A DNA stretch of 64,000 nucleotides. Source: an uncultured Planctomycetia bacterium (lineage in GTDB: Bacteria; Planctomycetota; Phycisphaerae; FEN-1346; JAACEH01). The stretch covers positions 1-64,000 of the forward strand of contig CAIYVX010000001.1 in assembly GCA_903929765.1 (NCBI GenBank), given 5' to 3'. Below the pieces are notes generated by a model. It was given only the letters and a program-made list of their open reading frames with translations. It made no database searches and was not told the DNA's origin. The first letter of the stretch is position 1. Every line of letters begins with the position of its first letter. The translations under genes and the position numbers were made by a program. Positions 8,415-16,114 of this stretch are shown in pieces.

Positions 8415-9305
8415 TCAGGATTGTTCAACCGTTTCTTCCGGCGGCGGCGCGGGCGGCTCGACGAAACCTTCCGGGCGGGGAATGCCGAGCAGGGCGAGGG
8501 AGTCGCGGTGGACCAGTTCGTCGATGTCCTCGGGCGGCACGGCCAGGCCAGGGCCGGCGTGGCGCGGGGAACCCTGGCGGTAGACGGCGGCCAGGGTGTC
8601 GCGCGGGCGGGCGAAAGGGAAGCCGGAGCCGAAGAGGACTTTGTCCAGGACGCCGGCCTCGGCGGCCAGGGCCACGGCCCGCGAGAAGGCCAACGGCCGC
8701 AGGGCCAGGTGCGAAAGGTCGGTGAAGACGGTGTCGAATTTTTCGAGGAGGACGATGGTTTCCTCGATGAAGGGATAGCCGAAGCCGGCGATCAGGATGC
8801 GGAGGCCCCGGAACTCGCGGGCCACGCCGTCGAGGAGTTCGGGGCGGGCGAAGGCGAGCGACCCGCGGGCACGCCAGGCGGCCGGGAGGTCGAACATTAC
8901 GGGTAAGTTCCGCTGGAGGCAGACTTCGTAGAGATCGGTGGCGCGGCTGTCGAGCGGGTGAAGGTCCTGGGCGGCAGGGCAGAGGGTGACGCCGCGAAAG
9001 CCCCAGTCGTCGATGGCTTCGAAGAGTTTGTCGCGCCAGGCGGGGTTGGCGGGGTCGAGGCCGGCGATGCCGATCAGGCGGTGGCTCTGGAGGCCGACGT
9101 GCTGGCCGAGAAAACTGATGGGCACTTCGACGCCGAGGCAGCGCGAGGCGAAGCCCCAGACCAGGGCCAGATCGACCGGCTCCATGGCGGCCATGTGGTC
9201 GGCCACGTCGGCGGCCAGTCGCGAGCGCGGCTCGCTGCCTTCGCCCACGAGGAGGCCGAGTTCGGCCGGATGCTGCCAGACGTGCATGTGGCAATCGACG
9301 ATCAT
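8415..9305 (-). CDS. amidohydrolase-2 family metal-dependent hydrolase
   Basis: A 296-residue TIM-barrel protein. The N-terminus MIVDCHMHVW gives the HxH metal ligands at residues 6 and 8. Later HPLDSRATDLYE, the AGFGYPF strand end and FGSGFPFARPRD fit the amidohydrolase_2 fold of the decarboxylase/hydrolase group. The substrate cannot be told from sequence. The tail is Pro-rich (EPPAPPPEE). The start at 9305 gives the canonical N-terminus; the open frame continues upstream but that part is a shadow of the rhomboid gene. Confidence 0.8.
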   Translation of the reverse strand: MIVDCHMHVWQHPAELGLLVGEGSEPRSRLAADVADHMAAMEPVDLALVWGFASRCLGVEVPISFLGQHVGLQSHRLIGIAGLDPANPAWRDKLFEAIDDWGFRGVTLCPAAQDLHPLDSRATDLYEVCLQRNLPVMFDLPAAWRARGSLAFARPELLDGVAREFRGLRILIAGFGYPFIEETIVLLEKFDTVFTDLSHLALRPLAFSRAVALAAEAGVLDKVLFGSGFPFARPRDTLAAVYRQGSPRHAGPGLAVPPEDIDELVHRDSLALLGIPRPEGFVEPPAPPPEETVEQS

Positions 9306-9367
9306 GGTGCGGGCATGATAGCAGGGGGCGGGTGGAGCGTCAACGTTGACGGCCTGGTGTCTGCGTG

Positions 9368-10057
9368 TCACGGAGAGGATTGCCGGCTCCGATGTGTCGG
9401 CAGTTGCGGCCACAAACGGACGAACTGGAGGAGGTTCTCCTCCTCGGGCTCGGAGCGGACCCAGCCGTACCAGATGAACAGGCACCCCAAGGCCAGGCCG
9501 AACAGGAGGCCGCCGATGTGGGCGGCGTAGGCGACTTGTCCGCCGTGAACCATGCCCCAGAGGTCGAGGAGGAAGTAAATCAGGATCAGCCAGATGGCGG
9601 AGAGTTGGAAAGTACCGTTCTTGAAGAAGAGGATATAAGCCACGCGAACGTCGTTGCGGGGATAATAGGCGGCGAAGAGGCCGACGACGCCCATGATGGC
9701 CCCCGAAGCGCCGCAACACTTGAGGCCGGAACCGAGGGCGAGCCAGCCCAGTCCGGCCACGAGCGCCGCCCCCAGGTAGGCAAGACAATATTGCCAATGT
9801 CCCAACTTGGCGTTCACGGCGTTGCCGAAGACAAAAAGGAAGAGCATGTTGCCGATCAGGTGCACGAAGCCGATGTGGGCGAAGGCGCTGGTGAGTAGTT
9901 GCGGCACATGGAAGTCGTGGCGGCTGAGCCAGAGCGGGGAGTCGTCGCTGAGACCGAAGCCAGTCAGAATGAATACCAAGAGGTTCAGGGCGATGATGAC
10001 CCAGTTGGCGATGGGCCAGCGGTACATGACCACGTCGGCCAGGTAGGGGAAGAACAT
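9368..10057 (-). CDS. rhomboid family intramembrane serine protease
   Basis: A 229-residue membrane protein with six hydrophobic segments. The catalytic serine lies in CCGASGAIMG (S118) and the histidine in AYAAHIGGLLFG (H180); HIGFVHLIGNMLFL (61-74) is the conserved HxxxN helix of rhomboids. It cleaves transmembrane substrates within the inner membrane; its substrate is unknown. The start at 10057 is chosen because GGAGG lies just upstream. A second rhomboid lies at 46137. Confidence 0.92.
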   Translation of the reverse strand: MFFPYLADVVMYRWPIANWVIIALNLLVFILTGFGLSDDSPLWLSRHDFHVPQLLTSAFAHIGFVHLIGNMLFLFVFGNAVNAKLGHWQYCLAYLGAALVAGLGWLALGSGLKCCGASGAIMGVVGLFAAYYPRNDVRVAYILFFKNGTFQLSAIWLILIYFLLDLWGMVHGGQVAYAAHIGGLLFGLALGCLFIWYGWVRSEPEEENLLQFVRLWPQLPTHRSRQSSP

Positions 10058-10222
10058 GAATATGCCTCCAGGAAGACCGCACAGGCCGCGAGAAACTTTG
10101 CGGGAGCATAATAACAACAAGCGGCAGATGCTTCAATGGTGAGAGAATTACAACTGCGGCGTTGCAAGGGGGCGGGATGGTTCCTATAATCGCGGAAAGC
10201 TCTTTTGGCGAAAGCAGGGAAA

Positions 10223-11983
10223 ATGACGGCCGAGAATCCAACGACTTTTCCGAGCAAACCGTTCCGGGTGGTGCACGTCCTGTTGTGGATCGGCATTGCC
10301 ATCGCCTTCCTGACGGTGATGCTGAAGGGGCCGGGCGGCGGGAGCACGGCGGGCAACGAGTTCCGGCTGGCGGGCGACCGGACGAACCTCTACCTGGTGG
10401 TCTCGGCCCGTTCCGGCGGCGATAAGGACAAAGACAAGGGCGAAGGCGTGTTCGCGGTTCGCCAGATGGACGGGCGCGGAAAATGGACGGAACCGCAGGA
10501 GGCCGAGGGCACGGCGGCGCAGGCGGTGGCCTGGCAGGAAAAACTGGCGGTGATGTACGCCAGCGGCGGGTTGCGGCAGTTCGGTCCGAAAGAGGGTCCG
10601 TACCAGATGCCGCCGGCGCGGCTGTGGTGGACGGTGGCCCTGGCGGCGGCGGACGACCGGCTGATGGCTCTGGGCCTCAACGGCGAGGGCAAGCCGGTGT
10701 TCGTCGAGCGGGCGAAGAACTGGGGCGACGTGCAGCCGGTGGATTTGGTGGTGAAGTGGCCGCGCACCATTGGAAACGTGGCTCGGGCGGCGGTGCGCGA
10801 GGGCGAGTTCCACGTGGTCTGGACGGAGCCGGCGGCGGAGTCGCCCATCGGCGACGCGCCACGCAAGGAACAGTTGCACTTTGCCTGGCGAGCGGTCGGG
10901 GGCAAGTGGCACGGCCCGTTCGAGGATCCGACGATTCAGCCGGCGGGTCCGCTGAGCGTGGCGGCGGCGGGCGGAAAATTGTTGATGGAGTACCGCGAGG
11001 CGGGGACGGAGAAGGAACCGGGTCCGGTGGCCTGGGCGGAGTTCACGCCGGGCGACGGGAAATGGCATCGCGTGGGGACACTGGCGGCGCCGGCGGCTGC
11101 GGCGGGCGAGAAAAAAGACAAACCGCCGGCGGTGAATGGTTACGGGTTGGCCGGATTCGCCGACGGGTTTGTCGCGGCCTGGCATTACGAAGACGGGTCG
11201 GGGCGGCTCTTTAATTTCGATGCGGCGATGGGGACGCTGGCGGCGGAAAAGCCGTTGCCGGTGACGGCGGTGCAGGGGCCGGCCGAGGGCGCCGACACGC
11301 CGAGCCAGTCGCTGGGCGTGGTGCTGCTGATCGGTCTGGTGGTGATGATCGTTCTGGCGGCGGTGCAGTATCGTCAGCAACAGGTCTTTAACGCCAAGGT
11401 GGCGGCTGGGGAGATTTCGCACGAGGAGGCGGCGCGGGTTGTGGCGGCGCAGGTGGAGAAGCTGATGTACCTGTCGGTCCTGGTGCGGCGCATCGCGGCG
11501 GCGGCGGTGGATTTGTTGCTGGTGTCGGTGGTCAGCGGGTTGGTGATCCAGGCGATGATTCCGCTGTGGGGTTACTCGCCGGTGGAAGTGATTCAAGAGA
11601 TGAATCGGCAGATCGGCGCCACGGGGGCGGTTAATCTGGCCGGCGGCAAGGCGGCGATGTTGATATTGTTTGTGACGCTGTGCGGGGTCTGGTTCGTCTA
11701 TGGGACGGTGATGGAAGGCGTCCGGCAGCAGACGGTGGGGAAGATGCTCTTCGGGGTGATCGTGACGGACCAGGGCGGCGGGCAGCCGAGTTGGTGGCGC
11801 GTGGTGGTGCGGAACCTGGTGCGGCCGGTGGACCTCATGGGCGGCGGGCTGGTGGGCCTGCTGGCGATCATGTGGTCGGGTCGCGGGCAACGGCTGGGCG
11901 ACCTGGCGGGCGGGACGCTGGTGTCCTTGCGGCGCAAGCCGGTCAGCGGTGGTCCGTGGAACGGCGGGCCGCGGGCGGGATAA
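10223..11983 (+). CDS. RDD-domain membrane protein with large extracytoplasmic domain
   Basis: A 586-residue protein. A signal anchor at about residues 18-38 leads into a roughly 320-residue exported region with repeated W/G-rich beta segments, perhaps propeller-like. A membrane helix follows at about 363-385, then a C-terminal RDD domain (about 420-575) with RRIAAAAVDLLLV at its start and QTVGKMLFGVIV near its end. RDD domains are membrane modules of uncertain, possibly transport, role. The fusion to a large exported domain is less usual. The start at 10223 follows AGGGA; an in-frame TTG at 10205 is the alternative. Confidence 0.7.
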   Translation: MTAENPTTFPSKPFRVVHVLLWIGIAIAFLTVMLKGPGGGSTAGNEFRLAGDRTNLYLVVSARSGGDKDKDKGEGVFAVRQMDGRGKWTEPQEAEGTAAQAVAWQEKLAVMYASGGLRQFGPKEGPYQMPPARLWWTVALAAADDRLMALGLNGEGKPVFVERAKNWGDVQPVDLVVKWPRTIGNVARAAVREGEFHVVWTEPAAESPIGDAPRKEQLHFAWRAVGGKWHGPFEDPTIQPAGPLSVAAAGGKLLMEYREAGTEKEPGPVAWAEFTPGDGKWHRVGTLAAPAAAAGEKKDKPPAVNGYGLAGFADGFVAAWHYEDGSGRLFNFDAAMGTLAAEKPLPVTAVQGPAEGADTPSQSLGVVLLIGLVVMIVLAAVQYRQQQVFNAKVAAGEISHEEAARVVAAQVEKLMYLSVLVRRIAAAAVDLLLVSVVSGLVIQAMIPLWGYSPVEVIQEMNRQIGATGAVNLAGGKAAMLILFVTLCGVWFVYGTVMEGVRQQTVGKMLFGVIVTDQGGGQPSWWRVVVRNLVRPVDLMGGGLVGLLAIMWSGRGQRLGDLAGGTLVSLRRKPVSGGPWNGGPRAG

Positions 11984-12198
11984 GAACCCAATGGATAATT
12001 AGTGTGCCACTTTGAAGCGGCGCAGCCGCCAAAGTGTGTGTTGTGTCGCGCGGAAACCACATGTAACGACAAGCTATCCAAGATTCAACTTCGGCTGGAA
12101 TCACATCCCTTTCCCTGCAACAAAACACACACTTTGGCTCCGACTAAAGTCGGAGCTTCAAAGTGGGGCACCCGAAAAAACCAACAATTTTAATAATG
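11984..12198. repeat. intergenic stretch with two ACTTTG palindromic repeats
   Basis: The gap between two convergent genes holds two copies of the ACTTTG-family palindrome: 12002-12040 (GTGCCACTTTGAAG, GGCGCAGCC core, CCAAAGTGTG) and 12125-12173 (CACACTTTGG, CTCCGACTAAAGTCGGAG core, TTCAAAGTGG). The cores differ between copies but each remains self-complementary. No gene is seen here. Confidence 0.7.
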
Positions 12199-12615
12199 TT
12201 AATGTGTTGCTGGCGGCGGGGGCAGTTCGGCGGCGAAGGCGGCGACGTCGCTGGAGGCCGGGAAGTGTTTGCGGAGGAGTTGGCAGTCGGCGCGAGCCCG
12301 GTCGAAGTTACCCTCGCGCAGGAAGGATCGGGCAATCCGCAGGCCCAGAGCCAGGCTCAAGTCCGGGCGATCATCTTCGAGGGGTGTCAACTCGTTCAGG
12401 GCCGCCTGGTAGTTTTCTCGTGCGGAGATGAAGTTCGAGACTTCGGCTGCAGCATCGCCGGCCTGGAGAGCGGCATTGACCTTGGCCAGGATTTCGGCCT
12501 GGTCGTGTTCGGTCTCGGCGGCGCGGCGGTGCAGCACGGCGCCCACGGCGAAGACCAGACCGAAGATGGCCAGGACGAGTCCGGCCCAGAGAAGATCGTG
12601 CTTACCTTTGCCCAC
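12199..12615 (-). CDS. small single-pass membrane protein, TPR-like
   Basis: A 138-residue protein starting at GTG. Residues about 8-28 form one membrane helix (LLWAGLVLAIFGLVFAVGAV). The rest is alpha-helical with helix pairs of TPR style (SARENYQAALNEL, ALGLRIARSFLREGNFDRAR), suggesting a periplasmic scaffold. It is unrecognised beyond that. No clear Shine-Dalgarno site is present and a repeat hairpin lies just upstream. Confidence 0.5.
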   Translation of the reverse strand: MGKGKHDLLWAGLVLAIFGLVFAVGAVLHRRAAETEHDQAEILAKVNAALQAGDAAAEVSNFISARENYQAALNELTPLEDDRPDLSLALGLRIARSFLREGNFDRARADCQLLRKHFPASSDVAAFAAELPPPPATH

Positions 12616-12630
12616 CAGAGCCTCGAACTA

Positions 12631-12656
12631 CAGGTCGTGTCTGTTGACCCGACAAA
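12631..12656. repeat. palindromic repeat, GTCGGGT family
   Basis: The CTGTTGACCCGAC half is identical to the copy at 932-964. The remaining bases of the 263-bp stretch 12616-12878 show no gene; an A/T-rich run near 12850-12866 precedes the promoter. Confidence 0.5.
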
Positions 12657-12878
12657 CCCTCTAACTCTGCACTTATATATCGTGCGGAAAGGCTGCCGTC
12701 AAGCGATGATTCCGTTAACTTCGTTCAACACCACCGGCGGGGAGTTTTTTTTGGACAGAACCCATCCTGTCGTGGTTTGGGGCGTTGCCTCGCTCCAGGG
12801 GCACAGAATCTTGAGATAATGGGCTTATGCCGATGGTCAGGCGTGCCGATGAAAAAATAAAAAAATAGTCCCGGAAAC

Positions 12879-12907
12879 TTGACTTATTACCATTCATGGT
12901 GTACCTT
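12879..12907 (+). promoter_or_regulatory. sigma70-type promoter of PEP-CTERM gene 1
   Basis: TTGACT (12879-12884), a 17-bp spacer, and TACCTT (12902-12907). The paralogous unit has the same arrangement at 13861. The predicted transcript starts near 12914, immediately before the first leader hairpin. Confidence 0.7.
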
Positions 12908-12914
12908 GAAGACA

Positions 12915-13048
12915 AGCGCTCGGGGGAGCGACCCGAAGTTCGTTAATAGCACAGTCAATTAGCGCCGCAGATGGTGTTTCTGTTGCCTCGGAGGGGTCCG
13001 AGGGGCTGAAAAACCGTCAAGCGCGGCCAATATCACCGGGGGTGCGAC
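12915..13048 (+). promoter_or_regulatory. structured 5' leader of PEP-CTERM gene 1
   Basis: A leader of about 134 nt. Hairpin 1 is CGCTC-GGGG-GAGCG (12917-12930). A conserved block at 12965-13008 contains hairpin 2, CCTCGGA-GGGG-TCCGAGG (12986-13003). A G-rich ribosome site (GGGGG at 13038-13042) precedes the ATG. The same two hairpins, each with a GGGG loop, recur in the second unit while the sequence between them has diverged. It does not match any riboswitch class I recognise. Confidence 0.6.
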
Positions 13049-13684
13049 ATGCGCATGGGCTTGATTGTGGCCGTGGTCGGGGTGTTGACATTGGCTTCCG
13101 GTGCCGGGGCGGATGTGGTTTTGAATTTCGGGACGGCGGGCGGTTCTGGATTCAGCCTTACTACCGGCGGGGTGCTGTCGTTCAACCCAGGCTTTATCCT
13201 GGACACAGATCCTGCCCCGATGATGGGTGACAACATCAGGATCGGCGCCATAACGATCAATTCTGGTTTGCGGACCGTGGCCGGTCAGTTGGTGACCTAC
13301 ACCTCCGTGACGCCGGCGTCGGTGGCCTTCTCGATCTGGGATCCGACGGACACGATTGAGTACCTTACCGGCACGCTGGCGACCAATCAACTTTACATCT
13401 TCTATGGCGGGCCGGTCGTCTTTGCCGGCATTACGGGGAACTTGACGGGCGTCACGACCGTGACGGCAACCCCGACCAATCCCTCTCTGGTGGCTCTGGA
13501 GAATGCGGGTCAGGCCTCGGTCTTGTTGACGCTGAACCAGAACATCGACGGGGCCTTGACTACGCACACGGCCTTGTCCGGCGACCTGTCTGGTTCTGTG
13601 GACGTGTCGGCGGTGCCGGAACCGGCCACGCTGGCGCTGACGGGCCTGGGCGTCATGGCCCTGTTCATCCGGCGGAAAAAGTAG
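13049..13684 (+). CDS. PEP-CTERM sorting-domain protein, copy 1
   Basis: A 211-residue exported protein. A signal peptide (residues 1-21, cleavage near AGA-D) is followed by a beta-rich domain of unknown fold. The C-terminal sorting signal VPEPATLALTGLGVMALFI is followed by RRKK. PEP-CTERM proteins are processed by an exosortase and are usually linked to exopolysaccharide or surface matrix; no exosortase is in this window. It is paralogous to the next gene: the first 45 residues and the sorting signal are nearly identical and the middle has diverged. Confidence 0.85.
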   Translation: MRMGLIVAVVGVLTLASGAGADVVLNFGTAGGSGFSLTTGGVLSFNPGFILDTDPAPMMGDNIRIGAITINSGLRTVAGQLVTYTSVTPASVAFSIWDPTDTIEYLTGTLATNQLYIFYGGPVVFAGITGNLTGVTTVTATPTNPSLVALENAGQASVLLTLNQNIDGALTTHTALSGDLSGSVDVSAVPEPATLALTGLGVMALFIRRKK

Positions 13685-13740
13685 GAGTGGGTACGGCGTT
13701 CGAGTGAACCGTCGAAAAAATAAAGGTTGAAATTGCTGAT

Positions 13741-13788
13741 GCGGCCGGAGGAACTTCCCCAAAGAGGGTTCTCCGGTCGCTGATTTTT
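13741..13788 (+). terminator. Rho-independent terminator of PEP-CTERM gene 1
   Basis: GCGGCCGGAGGAAC (13741-13754) pairs with GTTCTCCGGTCGC (about 13768-13780), followed by TGATTTTT. Confidence 0.75.
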
Positions 13789-13860
13789 ATGGGATTCGGT
13801 CATGTTGCGGCCAGAAACGGCCGACAGAAGGCCAAGTCCGATAAAAAAAGGGTTAAAAAT

Positions 13861-13889
13861 TTGACTTTTCACTAATTTTGTTGTATCTT
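13861..13889 (+). promoter_or_regulatory. sigma70-type promoter of PEP-CTERM gene 2
   Basis: TTGACT (13861-13866), a 17-bp A/T-rich spacer, and TATCTT (13884-13889). It is preceded by an A-rich stretch. Confidence 0.75.
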
Positions 13890-13896
13890 ACGATTA

Positions 13897-14026
13897 AGCG
13901 CTCGGGGGAGCGTCACGAAGTGAGCTAACTGTATTGCTGTAATGGACCGCAGATGGTGTTTCTGCTGCCTCGGAGGGGTCCGAGGGGCTGGATGCCGTCC
14001 AGAGGCGGTCGTTCCGGGGGTGCAAA
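13897..14026 (+). promoter_or_regulatory. structured 5' leader of PEP-CTERM gene 2
   Basis: Hairpin 1, CGCTC-GGGG-GAGCG, lies at 13899-13912. The conserved block at 13947-13990 includes hairpin 2, CCTCGGA-GGGG-TCCGAGG. The 44-nt block differs from copy 1 by a single base, whereas the 34-36 nt between the hairpins are largely different. The ribosome site GGGGG precedes the ATG. Confidence 0.6.
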
Positions 14027-14674
14027 ATGCGCATGGGCTTAGTGGCGGCCGTGGCGGGGGTGTTGGTATTGGTCTCGAGCGCCGGAGCGGACGTGGTGCT
14101 GAATTTCGGGACGACGGGCGGCATGGGCTTCAGCCTGTCGACCGGGGCGGTGCTCTCATTTAACAGCACCGACATTCAAGGCACCGATCCGGGACTGATG
14201 GGTTACCTCTACGAGATCGGACCGCTGACGATCAACACGGGGTCGCGGACCGTGCCGTTCACGGGCCTTGAGGTCTATACCGTGACCCCGGCGACGGTGA
14301 CCTTCCAGATCTGGAATCCTGCGGGTACGGTCGAGTACATTTCCGGGACGCTTCACACCAACAATATTTCAATCTTTGGCGGTGTCACGTCGGTTTTCGA
14401 CGGCACCGACAATCCGTTGAACCTGACGGGCGTGACCCTGCTGAATGCCGGGTCGGCCCCGGCGACGTTGATTGCCTTCAGCCAGGACGCCATTGCGGAC
14501 GGCGGGGCCGCGGTGACGGTGACGTTGCCCTTCAATCTCGACCCGAACTTGCACACCACGCATACGGCGAAGTCCGGGGACTTGGCGGGCGTGGTGGACG
14601 CCGCGCCGGAGCCGGCGACGCTGGCCCTGACAGGGTTTGGCCTCATGGCTCTTTTCGTGCGGCGGAAGAAATAG
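14027..14674 (+). CDS. PEP-CTERM sorting-domain protein, copy 2
   Basis: A 215-residue paralogue of the preceding gene. It has a signal peptide ending near AGA-D, then VVLNFGTTGGMGFSLSTG, which mirrors copy 1, and a diverged central beta-rich region. The C-terminal signal is PEPATLALTGFGLMALFV followed by RRKK. It is expected to be exported and handled by an exosortase. The strong promoter, conserved leader and own terminator make it a monocistronic unit. Confidence 0.85.
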   Translation: MRMGLVAAVAGVLVLVSSAGADVVLNFGTTGGMGFSLSTGAVLSFNSTDIQGTDPGLMGYLYEIGPLTINTGSRTVPFTGLEVYTVTPATVTFQIWNPAGTVEYISGTLHTNNISIFGGVTSVFDGTDNPLNLTGVTLLNAGSAPATLIAFSQDAIADGGAAVTVTLPFNLDPNLHTTHTAKSGDLAGVVDAAPEPATLALTGFGLMALFVRRKK

Positions 14675-14753
14675 GGTCAACGGGCGAGCCGGCAGCGGCC
14701 GAGTAGTCCGACATAATATTTGAATATGTAATATTATTACAGTAATTACAGAT

Positions 14754-14801
14754 GCGGCCGCAGGGACTGCCAAAAAGGTTCCTGCGGTCGCCGTTTTTTT
14801 T
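14754..14801 (+). terminator. Rho-independent terminator of PEP-CTERM gene 2
   Basis: GCGGCCGCAGGGAC pairs with GTTCCTGCGGTCGC around a short loop and is followed by CG and eight T residues. Between here and 15091 I see only the duplicated tail (to about 14845) and no gene. Confidence 0.85.
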
Positions 14802-15091
14802 GCAGAAATCGGTCATGTCGCAGCAGGAAGTGGCCGATAGAAACCGAGTGCGGGGGAGTGTGATTTATCGCCCCGCCCGTGCCGCCCGTCGAAGGCGGAT
14901 CAGCCGTAACAAGGGGACGGCGGCGCGGCTGGCGGAAAATCCGGGGCGGCGACAATTATTTTTGTGGAGCTGTTGTTGGCCTCAGTCCAATGGGCAGTAT
15001 TGGATGTTGATAGAATGTAGCACGGGTAGTGGGTGTTTAAAACCCAAGCTCAGGGTGGCAGAATTGTGGCGGAGAAAAACAAAATTTTTTT

Positions 15092-15121
15092 TTGACAGGC
15101 GGTGGGGCAAGGTGGTAAAAC
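15092..15121 (+). promoter_or_regulatory. dcw cluster promoter
   Basis: TTGACA (15092-15097) and TAAAAC (15116-15121) with an 18-bp spacer; GTAAAA with 17 bp is an alternative. The predicted start is near 15128, upstream of the MraZ repeats. Confidence 0.65.
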
Positions 15122-15152
15122 ATCGCTCGCAAATCGGAAAAGTTGTGATTTA

Positions 15153-15186
15153 GTGGCGAATCGTGGAAAGTCGTGGGGGCGCGTGG
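15153..15186 (+). promoter_or_regulatory. MraZ operator: four GTGG repeats at 10-bp period
   Basis: GTGG occurs at 15153, 15163, 15173 and 15183, exactly 10 bp apart. MraZ is known to bind direct TGGG/GTGG-type repeats spaced about one helical turn apart in front of mraZ. The array reaches to two bases before the preferred mraZ start codon, so bound MraZ would block transcription or early elongation of its own operon. Confidence 0.8.
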
Positions 15187-15187
15187 C

Positions 15188-15685
15188 GTGATTTTTACCG
15201 GCGAGTTCTATTATCACCTCGACGCGAAGAATCGCCTGGTCATTCCCGGCCGGATTCGCGACCGCGTCAACGTGATGGCAGAGGGCGAGGGTTGGTACCT
15301 TGTTCCCGGTTACGACGGCTCGATTTCGCTCTACACACCGGCGACCTTCGAGCGGCTGGCGGGGGAACACAAGGCCGAATTGTTCCGGCTGAAGAATGTG
15401 CGGGACTACGACCGGCTGCACTTTGCTCTGAGCGCCCGGGTCGAGATGGATCGGCTGGGTCGCGTGCTGATTCCCGAGGTCATGTTGCGTCGCAGCGGCA
15501 TCGGCAAAGACGTGGCCATCGTCGGGGTCAGGGACCACGTCGAGATTTGCGACCAAGGCCGGTGGGACAAGTTTGTGGCGGAGAATTTTGCGGCCTACGA
15601 CGAATTGGCCGGCAAGGCGTACCAGGCCGAGGTGGAGGATAGTCGCGAGCGGCGCCCGAGTGCGGGGTCTGAGGAGAGCAGATGA
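15188..15685 (+). CDS. mraZ: transcriptional regulator MraZ
   Basis: A DNA-binding repressor of the dcw cluster, about 165 residues. It has the two swapped-hairpin AbrB-type repeats of the family: FTGEFYYHLDAKNRLVIP at the N-terminus and ALSARVEMDRLGRVLIPE in the middle, each with the DxxGR-like core (D-AKNR and D-RLGR). GTG at 15188 is preferred because it gives the canonical MIFTGEF start with a G-rich site upstream; GTG at 15173 in the same frame would add five residues. The tail is slightly extended (RERRPSAGSEESR). Confidence 0.93.
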   Translation: MIFTGEFYYHLDAKNRLVIPGRIRDRVNVMAEGEGWYLVPGYDGSISLYTPATFERLAGEHKAELFRLKNVRDYDRLHFALSARVEMDRLGRVLIPEVMLRRSGIGKDVAIVGVRDHVEICDQGRWDKFVAENFAAYDELAGKAYQAEVEDSRERRPSAGSEESR

Positions 15686-15781
15686 GAGGTCGAGCCTCCC
15701 GGCGGCCGATAGCGACCGCCGGGAGACTCGGGGACAAAAATTTTTGTCTGTAGATGGAAATGGGAAAGGGCGGGCCAACCG

Positions 15782-16039
15782 ATGAAGACGCGAATGCGAG
15801 CAGCGGGCGTATCGACCTTTGACGCGGTGCGGCAGGTCGTGCAGGCCGAGACGGCAACAGCGGGACTCTCGCTGGAAGAGAGCGCCATGCTGGCGGGCCA
15901 GTTGACCGAATTGGTGGCCCGCGTCGAACGGGTGCGGGCGCTCGGTCCGGCCTTTGCCGGGCTTGATGTCTCGCGCGACGTGCGGGACATCCTGGCCCGT
16001 CTGGAAGTGGGTAGCAGCCTGGAAACAGGCGTGCATTAA
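15782..16039 (+). CDS. small helical protein between mraZ and rsmH
   Basis: An 85-residue protein predicted to be all alpha-helical, with no signal or membrane segment (AVRQVVQAETATAGLSLEES, then a VARVERVRAL heptad-like stretch). ATG with an AAAGGG site. It lies in the dcw operon where most bacteria have no gene, so a role in division or its control is a guess. I do not recognise the family. Confidence 0.5.
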   Translation: MKTRMRAAGVSTFDAVRQVVQAETATAGLSLEESAMLAGQLTELVARVERVRALGPAFAGLDVSRDVRDILARLEVGSSLETGVH

Positions 16040-16062
16040 ACGTCCTTTCGTGGATTGTGCTA

Positions 16063-16082
16063 CACAGCCATGGGCGGCTGTG
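16063..16082. repeat. short palindrome upstream of rsmH
   Basis: CACAGCC and GGCTGTG pair around ATGGGC, flanked by CTA and CCACA as in other hairpin copies in the window. Confidence 0.5.
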
Positions 16083-16114
16083 CCACATTTTTCAAACAAG
16101 CGACGCCATGCCTC

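Larger units (their letters stand above)
12879..14845 (+). repeat. tandem duplication of a whole PEP-CTERM transcription unit
   Basis: Two head-to-tail copies, about 978 bp apart measured at the start codons. Each has a TTGACT promoter with 17-bp spacer, a CGCTCGGGGGAGCG hairpin, a second hairpin block, the PEP-CTERM gene and a GATGCGGCCG-initiated terminator. A tail with TCGGTCATGT...GCGG/GCAG...GAAA follows (13795-13830 and 14810-14845). The non-coding signals are kept as well as the genes. Confidence 0.8.

Noticed and set aside
9306-10241. The amidohydrolase frame stays open upstream and would make a 608-residue protein
   Set aside because: The added part is antisense-phase text of the rhomboid gene on the same strand in another frame, Arg/His/Pro-rich without domain character; the MIVDCHMHVW start at 9305 is canonical.
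15153-15186. Regular 10-bp repeats as a possible CRISPR or minisatellite
   Set aside because: Only GTGG is shared between units and the position at mraZ fits an operator much better.
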